This document shows positions 14,544-22,127 of a stretch of 25,705 bases of DNA, one piece after another. A program made the translations under genes and the position numbers. The notes under the pieces are model-generated. The model saw only the letters and a program-made list of their open reading frames with translations. It was not told where the DNA came from and did not search any database. The DNA comes from a virus, in the IMG/VR virus record IMGVR_UViG_3300032087_003584, positions 1-25,705 of that record; one strand, given 5' to 3'. How positions within the stretch are numbered: the first letter of the stretch is position 1; every line of letters starts with the position of its first letter.

Positions 14544-17500
14544 ATGGGAACCAACAAAACGCCAGACAATCTACGCGGGTTTTTATTACCACACAACATG
14601 GACTCGTCAAATATATGGTCCAGTGAATCGACATATACGAACGCCAATACACAACCAGCACAACCGAAACCCGGTGGAGATTATGATTTAGGTTTGACCA
14701 GCACCGGAAGCCACGACACGACCGATACAATACGAGTACAGACACAAAGAGCCGGACACATAGGCCGCGCGGCGTTCGTATGGCGCGAAGACGACGAGAC
14801 AGACTTTTACGGATACGACGCGCCGAACGCTATCGCGCGCTGGGATTCGATAATCAGTGGAACCACCGCAACATTAAACGAAAATGTATTACTGGACTCA
14901 ATCGGTAACGACGATGGCTCTTCGGTAATCTTGTATCAGTTTAAAGAAGCCGCAATCAGCCAAGAGAGACGAATAAAAGTATCTAAACGAAATCAAGTCG
15001 GAAGCCTAACAACGACGACCATATTTACGCAATCTTCGACCAGTACGCCAACGTTATACGGTGGTTTGTGCAGACTTTCGGACGGTTCGATACTTGCTGT
15101 GTATATGGAAGCAAACAACGACGCCGCGAATCTACAATCGGCGCGAAGCTACGACAACGGCGCGACATGGTATGTACAGTCGAAAACATGTTTACCAGCG
15201 GACATCGATTTAACCGGGTCTTTCGGAACTGGTAACACTGGTTTCGATTCCATCCAACGAATACGAATCGCCGAGTCGAGAGGAGAGATTTTATTGATTA
15301 TCGCGGCGGTCGCTCACAACACGACACCGGCTTCGACGGACCTAGTATTACAGTACGTTTCGACCGATAATGGATGTTCTTTCGTACATGTCGCCAATAA
15401 CGGTGGAACATTCGCATATTTTCGACCCGATTTAATCGTGAAGAACAACTCTTTCTTTGTGGGTTATATTTCGGCAACAGGACAAGCCGAAATCGTGGAA
15501 CTAGAATCGGCTACAATCCAATTGGATATAGCGAAGTTATTTTCGCCGCCGGAAATCACCGACTTATTAATCGCGTCGACATTGGTAAATAAACATTTCA
15601 CGAAAGGCGAGTTTTCTATGTGGACGAACGAAACTGGTCGAATCTATGCGGTATTTCATGCGGTGACATTGGAAGAACAGTTTTTTATCTTGCAAAGCGA
15701 CGACGCGACGAGCTGGTTTTATCTTGGCGGGAATCCGCTAACAAACCAAATAGACGCAAGCCAGATTTACAACATAGACGACAATCAATCGCGACCAAGT
15801 GTACTGGCCGGATGTAACGCGCGCGGTGTAAATCAACTATTTCACAACTACGAGACGAGAACACACAGTCGAGATAATGGTATACACTGTTTCGAACTTG
15901 GAACGTTTACGACCGTATCGATGCCAGCCGTAAAAGAGTTTCCTTTATCGTACGACTTTGGAGGATGGGACCGTACGTGGTGTTCATACGACAAGCCAGA
16001 CGACACAACCGAGTATACCGCGTTCGGTAGTGGGACCATAACCGCCGCCGCCGAGTATACCGAGTTTTCGACAACGACTTCACAAAACAAATTCGTACGG
16101 TCCGCGGCGATTACTTCGACATCTTCACAAGGGATTATTTTACGAACACGTCTTCGCGCGGTACAAGAAGGTTCGAACACCAGCGGTCGTGGAATAAACA
16201 TAACCACGAACGACAACTCGGTTAATATCTGGATAAATACAGACGCGATATACGTCGAAGATGATTTAGGCAGTTCGTCGATCAGTAATTACACGATGGA
16301 TACGACAACGACTTTCGAAATCTTGGCGAGTATTGCGAACAATAAATTAAATGTATGGGTAAATCAAAACGCCGATAGACCACGCGTAAAACGTTGGGTA
16401 AATATAGCGAGCGCAACCGTAACCACAAGCGGTGGATACCCGAACCAGTACGTACGATTCGGACACATAACCACAACCAGTGGAGCCACACAAGACACCG
16501 AGACAGAGTGGTACGAAATGCACTTCGCGTACGGCGACCGGACCGGCGCACAGCTAGACGGACAAACAAACCCCGAAGACCTGAACGCGAGACAATACCC
16601 CCCGAAAGGACAATTTGTTTATTTAACGGATGGTATAAAAATATCCACGTTCGATGGTCCGGCGTATCTTGGAGAGTATTACGACATCGAACCGGATTCG
16701 TTATATCCGATTCGACGCATATTCCATACGAGCTCACCAACACCAAGACAAGTGTACAGATCAGCAAACGAGACCGAACAGAAAATCGCGCTCTATTGGG
16801 ATACAACATTACAAGCCAGCGCGAATGGAAACATTGGTTCGGATTCAATCGGCGTATACCTGGGCAACATAAACTTTCGTTCGTTCGATATAGATGTATA
16901 CGACCAGTCTACGACATCTTGGGTAAATCTGGACACTGTAAATAATAAAATCGGCGGTACGACGTGGGAGAGAGTCGGGAACGTCATACGGTCCACAAAC
17001 GCAAGCGCGACCGGCGGTTATGTGGAGCTGGACGAATGTAAAGGATACTCTTTCGATTTCGGCGGTGGTATTGTTCGAAAGATTAAAGGAAATACAGCGG
17101 GATACCTGAACAACTCCACAACGACGATACGCGCGGTTCTATTCTTGGAAGATTTCGACAACTCAGACCCGACCACGATTACGACTGGTTATCTTATTCC
17201 CAATCAGGTCGTATATCTTCGACATCTTGCCGGCGCGACACCGGGCGCGGCCCTTCGAATCACAATCGACGCACAAGACACCGCCGACGGTTATTTTCAG
17301 ATAGGAGCATTTATGGCCGGTCCTTTTATCGCTCCACAGCAATACAGCAACGGTCGAACGATTACACATACGCCCGGCATCGAATCAAGCGAGACACAAG
17401 ATGGAGTTATACGGACCAGAAAAGTACACGACGGATACAGAAACATTCGTATCGCGTGGTCCCAAGGTGTCGACGTTTCGGAACTCTTCGAAGCAACGAG

Positions 17501-17792
17501 CGCAGATTATTACGCGGCGACCACAGCCGGTGGAGCATTACCGATCAGCGCGCCGGCGGATACTCCATATACGATGTTAAATCTACTTCGTAAAATGGAT
17601 GGCGAGTCGAGACCACTTGTTTACATTCCATCGATACCGGTAGGGATAAAACAGGATTATATAGGAAACTCGCGAAACGAGTTATTTTATGGAACTATCC
17701 AAGGTGAAATCAGTATCGAACACGTAATCGGGAACGAAAACGATTCGGAAGTATTCAGAGTTTCGACCATGAACATTCGCGAAATCATATAA
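14544..17792 (+). CDS. Large tail-tip protein with sialidase-like propeller
   Basis: This 1082-residue protein is the largest in the window and probably sits at the tail tip. The N-terminal 400-450 residues look like a beta-propeller of the sialidase/BNR type. Asp-box motifs are seen at SYDNGATW (about 202-209) and STDNGCSF (about 272-279), with a degenerate one at QSDDATSW (about 384-391). Residues about 500-680 resemble a concanavalin-like lectin domain. The C-terminal part (about 700-1082) is beta-rich and ends in RVSTMNIREII, a region like tail-tip or distal-tail proteins. It may bind or cleave surface glycans, but catalytic sialidase residues (Arg triad, Tyr, Glu) were not identified, so lectin-like binding is equally possible. 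Confidence 0.75.
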   Translation: MGTNKTPDNLRGFLLPHNMDSSNIWSSESTYTNANTQPAQPKPGGDYDLGLTSTGSHDTTDTIRVQTQRAGHIGRAAFVWREDDETDFYGYDAPNAIARWDSIISGTTATLNENVLLDSIGNDDGSSVILYQFKEAAISQERRIKVSKRNQVGSLTTTTIFTQSSTSTPTLYGGLCRLSDGSILAVYMEANNDAANLQSARSYDNGATWYVQSKTCLPADIDLTGSFGTGNTGFDSIQRIRIAESRGEILLIIAAVAHNTTPASTDLVLQYVSTDNGCSFVHVANNGGTFAYFRPDLIVKNNSFFVGYISATGQAEIVELESATIQLDIAKLFSPPEITDLLIASTLVNKHFTKGEFSMWTNETGRIYAVFHAVTLEEQFFILQSDDATSWFYLGGNPLTNQIDASQIYNIDDNQSRPSVLAGCNARGVNQLFHNYETRTHSRDNGIHCFELGTFTTVSMPAVKEFPLSYDFGGWDRTWCSYDKPDDTTEYTAFGSGTITAAAEYTEFSTTTSQNKFVRSAAITSTSSQGIILRTRLRAVQEGSNTSGRGINITTNDNSVNIWINTDAIYVEDDLGSSSISNYTMDTTTTFEILASIANNKLNVWVNQNADRPRVKRWVNIASATVTTSGGYPNQYVRFGHITTTSGATQDTETEWYEMHFAYGDRTGAQLDGQTNPEDLNARQYPPKGQFVYLTDGIKISTFDGPAYLGEYYDIEPDSLYPIRRIFHTSSPTPRQVYRSANETEQKIALYWDTTLQASANGNIGSDSIGVYLGNINFRSFDIDVYDQSTTSWVNLDTVNNKIGGTTWERVGNVIRSTNASATGGYVELDECKGYSFDFGGGIVRKIKGNTAGYLNNSTTTIRAVLFLEDFDNSDPTTITTGYLIPNQVVYLRHLAGATPGAALRITIDAQDTADGYFQIGAFMAGPFIAPQQYSNGRTITHTPGIESSETQDGVIRTRKVHDGYRNIRIAWSQGVDVSELFEATSADYYAATTAGGALPISAPADTPYTMLNLLRKMDGESRPLVYIPSIPVGIKQDYIGNSRNELFYGTIQGEISIEHVIGNENDSEVFRVSTMNIREII

Positions 17793-17794
17793 AT

Positions 17795-17834
17795 TTATCA
17801 TCATTTATCATCATTTATCATCATCATTATCATT
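17795..17834 (+). repeat. G-free intergenic element 5
   Basis: It has three TTATCATCAT units (17795, 17805, 17815) plus CATTATCATT (17825-17834), identical over 40 bp to the elements at 4037 and 7264. Only GGTTCGACC separates it from the ATG at 17844, with no SD site. The element itself is therefore the main feature upstream of this start. Confidence 0.95.
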
Positions 17835-17843
17835 GGTTCGACC

Positions 17844-19484
17844 ATGCAGTACACACAGACAGATTACGAAAACGCCGAACTCGTCTTTCTTATCGAAATA
17901 AACTGGTTCGGACAATACCACCGATTTAGTACACGACCAGTGGTGTTCGATGGATTCGAATACGGTGGCAGTCTATCCGAGATTACGTTCGAAGAGCAAG
18001 TCGACGACATGGGAATCGACCCACAATCGAACAGCGCGTCGATTAGTCTACATTTTGATGGATTCGACATGGTCCAAGAATACAGACGCGGTCGAACATT
18101 GGAAGGACAAAGAGCGACATTATCGTACATCCTCGTAAAAGACGACCAAGTATATTCGACCAGCTCGGTTCGTGTTTTATCTGGAATCATACAAGAGCCA
18201 ATAATCGGAGACCCGGAAGAGCCAGTATCGTTCGTCGCGTTTTCGTTGGAAGAGAAAGAGTACGACATCGAAGTACCGTTACTTTCTTCGAACAGTGAAA
18301 TAAACGAGAACAAGCACCCGAACGCAGACGACGCCGCAATCGGTAAAATGTACCCATTTATTCTTGGCGAACCGGGCGTAACAAGAAAAGCGGGAACGAT
18401 TGAACAACTCTTTTCGACACCAGCATACAATAACAAAGCGTACGACGTTGGAAGCCCACCACACGACGTATATTTTATCGTCGCGGGACATGCTACCATA
18501 GGCGAAACCGTACAGATATGGGACGGTGTAACAACTCCACTAACCAAGACCATCGAACCGGCAGTCGATGAGGATGGACAAAGATACGGTTATATCGATG
18601 TAACGTCGTCGCATCTTCTTTACACTGGACAAACCAGTCTCGCGAACAACGCCGAACACCCTAGCGAATACTGGTTAGCATGGACCGACGGTGGAGGAAT
18701 CGCGAACCCATACGGCGAAGGAGTATTAACCGGCGGCGGTGATGTGGTCCGGTATTTATTGAGTCGAACAGGAGTCGAGATGGACGACGCCGCGTTCGCG
18801 AACATTTCGCCGATACTGAACGAGTACAAATTCGCCGGATTCGTAAACGATGGAATCACGACCGCGTCATTATTGAACGAACACATATTACCGTACTTGC
18901 CTATACAGATAAAAGCCGGTCCGAAAGGTCTTCGACCTATTTTGTACCAATATATCGCACTTCAAAATGTACAACCGGTCGCGCATGTCATAAGCGGCCA
19001 AGGGGACTGGATACAAATTGGAGCACTTGAAACGACAACGAATACAAGTGAGATTTACAACGCGGTTCGACTCCACTACGCTTGGAACGGTATCGAAGAT
19101 TCGTTTTTCCATTCGTTGTATATGGGACCGGACGGCGTCGACGATGATTATTCGAAACGTAATCTTTATTCGCAGACATCGAAAAACCGTTACGGTGTTT
19201 CACAACAGACTTTCGAAGCAATGTTTATTTACGAAACGAGGACCGCCGCGCGATTTTGTGGAGATTTCATAAGACGAAACTCGTTTCCACGAAGATTCGT
19301 TCGGTTTATTGCTTCTTTGGAATACGGATTTTTACAACTTGGCGACGTAGTCGAGTTAACCAGCTCGTCGCTATACATGGATAGACAAAAATGTACGGTC
19401 GTTTCAAAAATGTGGGACGTTACCGAGTGGGTTTTCGTGCTCATGTTCGAAGATACGCCACTACATGTCGACCGCGCGACATAA
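17844..19484 (+). CDS. Tail-tip hub / baseplate protein
   Basis: This 546-residue protein is probably a tail-tip hub component. The N-terminal half has repeated strand pairs (ELVFLIEINWFGQYHRFST, then a segment around residues 40-75). The middle contains a beta domain around VYFIVAGHATIGETVQIWDG. The C-terminal 100 residues (TAARFCGDFIRR, then SLEYGFLQLGDVVELTSS and WVFVLMFED) have the pattern seen at the ends of siphophage hub proteins: ring-forming strands followed by a loop with LGDVVELT. It follows the propeller-bearing tail protein and precedes the lysin. No SD site is seen before the ATG; a G-free repeat lies directly upstream. A minor tail protein of lambda gpL type is the alternative. 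Confidence 0.7.
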   Translation: MQYTQTDYENAELVFLIEINWFGQYHRFSTRPVVFDGFEYGGSLSEITFEEQVDDMGIDPQSNSASISLHFDGFDMVQEYRRGRTLEGQRATLSYILVKDDQVYSTSSVRVLSGIIQEPIIGDPEEPVSFVAFSLEEKEYDIEVPLLSSNSEINENKHPNADDAAIGKMYPFILGEPGVTRKAGTIEQLFSTPAYNNKAYDVGSPPHDVYFIVAGHATIGETVQIWDGVTTPLTKTIEPAVDEDGQRYGYIDVTSSHLLYTGQTSLANNAEHPSEYWLAWTDGGGIANPYGEGVLTGGGDVVRYLLSRTGVEMDDAAFANISPILNEYKFAGFVNDGITTASLLNEHILPYLPIQIKAGPKGLRPILYQYIALQNVQPVAHVISGQGDWIQIGALETTTNTSEIYNAVRLHYAWNGIEDSFFHSLYMGPDGVDDDYSKRNLYSQTSKNRYGVSQQTFEAMFIYETRTAARFCGDFIRRNSFPRRFVRFIASLEYGFLQLGDVVELTSSSLYMDRQKCTVVSKMWDVTEWVFVLMFEDTPLHVDRAT

Positions 19485-19487
19485 CTT

Positions 19488-19527
19488 TTATCATCATTTA
19501 TCATCATTTATCATCATTTATCATCAT
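19488..19527 (+). repeat. G-free intergenic element 6 (four decamers, no tail)
   Basis: It has four perfect TTATCATCAT units (19488, 19498, 19508, 19518) without the CATTATCATT tail. This is the only element lacking the 17-bp hexamer spacing. It is followed by the SD site TTGAGG and the lysin ATG at 19539. Confidence 0.95.
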
Positions 19528-19538
19528 TGAGGCACCAC

Positions 19539-20150
19539 ATGTTATACGAAGTCTTCCCAAACTCAGAACCAGAAATATTGGAGTATGTCGAAAGCCATGG
19601 TTTTACAGTATTTCGAAACGGCGATTACAATCTAAATATAATCGGCGTTCGCAATCTATCGGAACGCCGCGCCGGTCTCTTCGACGACAAAATATATATT
19701 GTGTTCAAGAAGGAAGGTATATGGCAACAGTGGACAGCAGACATAACAACGGACCCCGGCCGATACTATCTTGAAAAAGAAGATTATCGACAAGACGGTG
19801 TCGCTATCTTGGTACACCCGCAACAATGCAAAGGAGCGTACAAGATAGGACCACATGGACGGACACGATACACCGCGCTTCGACAACATAAAAAGGTGAA
19901 AATATGGCGCGATAATGACCACGATTCTATATTAGATTTTGATACATATACCAAAATATACGAAGGAATCTTCTTTATTAACATCCATAGAGCTTCGACG
20001 AATCCCAATGGTACAAAGTACGTTTCCAAATTTTCGGCGGGTTGTCAGGTTTTCAGTAACATACACGATTTCGACATATTTATGGAACTATGCTATAAAA
20101 GCGCACAGACCTACGGCGACACATTTACCTACACACTCGTTGCACGATAG
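19539..20150 (+). CDS. Probable endolysin, L,D-transpeptidase-like fold
   Basis: This 203-residue protein begins the lysis cassette. The C-terminal third has INIHR (H150) and then SAGCQ (S166-C169), an arrangement resembling the His and S-x-G-C-x catalytic motif of YkuD-type L,D-transpeptidases and related peptidoglycan enzymes. A preceding segment (IWRDNDHDSILDFD) has a metal- or turn-like acidic motif. If active, C169 would be the nucleophile and the target peptidoglycan peptide cross-links. The next gene is a holin-like membrane protein, which supports a lysis role. The ATG at 19539 follows GAGG; a GTG/ATG-type start four codons earlier would lie inside the repeat. There is no signal peptide, so release would need a holin. 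Confidence 0.6.
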   Translation: MLYEVFPNSEPEILEYVESHGFTVFRNGDYNLNIIGVRNLSERRAGLFDDKIYIVFKKEGIWQQWTADITTDPGRYYLEKEDYRQDGVAILVHPQQCKGAYKIGPHGRTRYTALRQHKKVKIWRDNDHDSILDFDTYTKIYEGIFFINIHRASTNPNGTKYVSKFSAGCQVFSNIHDFDIFMELCYKSAQTYGDTFTYTLVAR

Positions 20151-20158
20151 GAGACAAC

Positions 20159-20521
20159 ATGGACCCAAGTACATACCACGACGTCTGGATTAATCTCGCC
20201 ACAAATAGTCCGTTTCTTGGATGGATGATTTATTCGTACGTCTCCACAAATAAAGACTTGAAGGAGACGAGAGAACAGAGCCGGACAGAAGCGCGCGAGC
20301 TTCGCGCCGAAGCCAAAGCAGAAGAACAAGAGATACGAAAAAGATTCGACAAGGTTATCGAAGATTTAAACAAGGACCGAACACAACTGGTCGAAACATT
20401 TTCAAGTCGTATCGATTCTTTGGAACGTGGACAGCGTAAACTATTCGCAATCTTGGAACCAATGAAAGAACAGATAGTCGAGTTACGCATAAAAGAGAAG
20501 ATAAAAGAGGGCCAATCATAA
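20159..20521 (+). CDS. Holin-like membrane protein (BhlA/UviB type)
   Basis: This 120-residue protein has one N-terminal hydrophobic segment (residues about 11-29, INLATNSPFLGWMIYSYVS). A long, highly charged helix follows, with coiled-coil character over residues about 32-110. This layout, one membrane span and then a charged coiled coil, matches BhlA/UviB-type holins of phages and bacteriocin loci. It directly follows the lysin with AGGAGA before the ATG. It probably permeabilises the membrane and lets the lysin reach the wall. A virion or spanin-like protein is less likely. Its TAA overlaps the next ATG (TAATG). Confidence 0.7.
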   Translation: MDPSTYHDVWINLATNSPFLGWMIYSYVSTNKDLKETREQSRTEARELRAEAKAEEQEIRKRFDKVIEDLNKDRTQLVETFSSRIDSLERGQRKLFAILEPMKEQIVELRIKEKIKEGQS

Positions 20522-21006
20522 TGGCGAAGATTCGAAAAGTACCGTCGAAGTATACCGCCGGTCTAAAGAAGTCCACCGCCGCGAAACGAGCCGCCGAGAT
20601 TCGGAAACGTTCGAAAGGCGAGGTAAAAGGCGCGGACAAATACAAACCGTTACCGGGCGATAAAGTCGCGAAGACGAAACCGAGCCAATACACCATTAAA
20701 GCCAGCAACGTTCGAAAAGCGATACTAGAGAAGGCGACGACATTAAAGGGACCACAGGACGAACGATTTGTTACGGCGGTCGCCAGTGTTACCGGTGTAC
20801 CCAAGTCGATAATACGCCAAGTGTACGATAAAGGGTTAGCCGCCTGGGCAGTCGGACACAGACCCGGAACGACGGCGGCACAATGGGCGCGAGCTCGCGT
20901 TTATTCATTCTTGACCGGTGGCAAAACGACCAGAACAGCAGACCAGACATTATATTTACAAGCAAAAAAGGCGACGAAAGACAAAAACAAGTATCGTCTA
21001 CCATGA
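20521..21006 (+). CDS. DUF5824-type protein
   Basis: This 161-residue basic protein has two conserved blocks typical of the DUF5824 family found in many marine and T4-like phages. The first is KYTAGLKKSTAAKRAAEIRKR near residues 10-30, with YKPLPGD at 41-47. The second is AAWAVGHRPGTTAAQWARAR near residues 107-126, followed by VYSFLTGGKTTRTADQ. The family function is not known; a structural or DNA-packaging-linked role has been assumed because of its virion-gene neighbours. It overlaps the holin gene by one base and its TGA overlaps the next ATG, so the four lysis-region genes form one coupled unit. Confidence 0.8.
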   Translation: MAKIRKVPSKYTAGLKKSTAAKRAAEIRKRSKGEVKGADKYKPLPGDKVAKTKPSQYTIKASNVRKAILEKATTLKGPQDERFVTAVASVTGVPKSIIRQVYDKGLAAWAVGHRPGTTAAQWARARVYSFLTGGKTTRTADQTLYLQAKKATKDKNKYRLP

Positions 21007-21086
21007 TTTATGAACTATCCGACATGGTCGTTATGATTTTATTGATTATTATCGCTTTACAACTGATTATCGACAATAAGATTTAA
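21003..21086 (+). CDS. Tiny single-span membrane protein, 27 residues
   Basis: The start overlaps the previous stop as ATGA (21003-21006). The product is almost entirely one hydrophobic helix (MVVMILLIIIALQLII) with acidic residues on the N side and NKI at the end. It is too small for a domain call. Its place at the end of the lysis cassette suggests an accessory holin, antiholin or similar pore protein. Its TAA (21084-21086) overlaps the stop of the leftward exonuclease gene (21083-21085 on the - strand). Confidence 0.6.
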   Translation: MIYELSDMVVMILLIIIALQLIIDNKI

Positions 21087-21643
21087 GCCAGTCGACGACC
21101 AAGCCAAGCCGCAAAACGCGCGCGAATCGCGAAATACCAACGTTTCCACAACGCACACCGCCAGAGCAAGTGGAACAGACGTTCGGTATCTTGCGCGTCG
21201 ATGTATGCGGTATGATTGGCAACCATAGACCATCCAAGATACGACCGTATATGGTCCAAAGCGTACGAACGACAATACGGTAAATGTTCACGCGCGAGGA
21301 CCACCGTATCGATATATCGGCGGTCGACGTATGGGTTACAGTTATACAGGTCCCACAGCTCACGAAGGAAAGACATATCGAACGAGGGATTGTGGCCGAT
21401 TATCGTTTTACCGTCTAGCATCTTCGCGGACCGTATCGCCACGTCTTGAGCTGGGACCGCGCCGAACCAGTCTTTTTCGTTATATCCGTTGATCTCCAAT
21501 GCTTTTGGCGAAGCGTATTCGATGTTCATTGGAATAACCTTGGCGTGGTACGATTCGTTTTCGGTAATAATCGCGATTTCGATTATTTCGTGTTGGTTTG
21601 GATTTAATCCGGTCGTTTCGATGTCGATTACCGCGTATTTCAT
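21083..21643 (-). CDS. DnaQ-like 3'-5' exonuclease (DEDDh)
   Basis: This 186-residue protein is a stand-alone exonuclease. Exo I is DIETTGL (D7, E9), Exo II is HNPSFDMSFL (D89), and Exo III is HTAYIDAQDT (H144, D149), giving the DEDDh set. It probably trims 3' ends of DNA or RNA using two metal ions. The C-terminal 25 residues are Trp/Arg-rich (WRCALWKRWYFAIRARF) and may contact nucleic acid. Its ATG overlaps the TGA of the upstream repressor gene (21640-21643), so the two are translationally coupled and made together. It is read opposite to every other gene here except the repressor. A proofreading role is possible, but no polymerase lies nearby. Confidence 0.88.
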   Translation of the reverse strand: MKYAVIDIETTGLNPNQHEIIEIAIITENESYHAKVIPMNIEYASPKALEINGYNEKDWFGAVPAQDVAIRSAKMLDGKTIIGHNPSFDMSFLRELWDLYNCNPYVDRRYIDTVVLAREHLPYCRSYALDHIRSYLGWSMVANHTAYIDAQDTERLFHLLWRCALWKRWYFAIRARFAAWLGRRLA

Positions 21644-21999
21644 TTTTTAAACTCCGTTCCATAGTCGAGTACATACTGGTATAACTCGCTGAATACCTCT
21701 TCGATTGGTTTGTTATCTTTATCGGCGACATACTCCAAAAAGAAGAAGAACAGGCGAAAGTTAGGAGAACCCACCCCTTTATCCCATCGCGACAACGTAT
21801 ACGGATGTATACCGGTTTCCATGGCGAAATCTTTAATCAACATGTCTTTCGGGCGATGCTTAGCATAGAACATGGACCAGCCGTTATTCATTACGATTTT
21901 ATGTTCTTTCGGCTTCGATTCGGTGGTCTCTTCGGTTTCTTTTGTCTTTTTCGGCGTCCATTCAGTTACCAGAACTTTTGGATTTATTTGTTTTCTCAT
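21640..21999 (-). CDS. HTH transcriptional repressor
   Basis: This 119-residue protein is probably the regulator of the divergent early operon. Residues about 53-80 form a helix-turn-helix of the XRE type (MLIKDFAMETGIHPYTLSRW). The N-terminal 35 residues are Lys/Glu/Thr-rich and probably flexible. The C-terminus is a short helical, acidic dimer-type region with no LexA-like serine peptidase, so induction by RecA-driven self-cleavage is unlikely. The ATG at 21999 was chosen over an upstream ATG at 22116, which would run through the promoter/operator region. The SD site is weak (AGGGAA). It may act at the palindrome 22075-22091. Confidence 0.75.
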   Translation of the reverse strand: MRKQINPKVLVTEWTPKKTKETEETTESKPKEHKIVMNNGWSMFYAKHRPKDMLIKDFAMETGIHPYTLSRWDKGVGSPNFRLFFFFLEYVADKDNKPIEEVFSELYQYVLDYGTEFKK

Positions 22000-22039
22000 G
22001 TGGTGTATTCCCTGTTTTTTGAAAAAATAATGTTTTGTG

Positions 22040-22068
22040 TTGCAATACGAAAATAGACCGGCTATGTT
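22040..22068 (+). promoter_or_regulatory. Early rightward promoter
   Basis: TTGCAA (22040-22045) and TATGTT (22063-22068) are separated by 17 bp. The predicted start is near 22075, at the first base of the operator-like palindrome. It would drive the early operon from 22128 onward and shares the TTGCA-type -35 of the capsid promoter. Confidence 0.65.
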
Positions 22069-22074
22069 TATAGA

Positions 22075-22091
22075 GTATTGACATTCAATAC
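22075..22091. promoter_or_regulatory. Operator-like palindrome
   Basis: GTATTGA-CAT-TCAATAC is a perfect 7-bp inverted repeat with a 3-bp centre. It covers about +1 to +17 of the early promoter, so a bound dimer would block transcription. A related imperfect palindrome, GTGTTGCAATAC (22037-22048), overlaps the -35 box with different spacing and may be a second, weaker site. Confidence 0.65.
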
Positions 22092-22127
22092 ACACAAACA
22101 CCACACCACCACACAACAGGAGACGAC

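Larger units (their letters stand above)
22000..22127. promoter_or_regulatory. Divergent control region between repressor and early operon
   Basis: These 128 nt hold the early rightward promoter, the operator-like palindrome and the leaders of both transcripts. The rightward leader after about 22092 is C/A-rich and nearly G-free (CACACAAACACCACACCACC), then AGGAGA before the ATG at 22128. On the - strand, TTGTGT (22097-22092) and TCTATA (22074-22069) flank the palindrome with exactly 17 bp between them. This would be a weak leftward promoter for the repressor with the operator as its spacer. The leftward promoter is only tentative. Confidence 0.55.

Noticed and set aside
17864-18553. Long open frame on the - strand (229 codons)
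   Set aside because: It lies wholly antisense to the hub gene, with no SD site or recognisable domain.
22078-22083. Perfect TTGACA as a rightward -35 box
   Set aside because: No -10-like hexamer lies 16-18 bp downstream (sequence is C/A-rich); it is part of the palindrome.
22000-22116. N-terminal extension of the repressor to an ATG at 22116
   Set aside because: It would translate across the promoter and operator and gives a Cys/Phe/Tyr-rich leader unlike an HTH protein.
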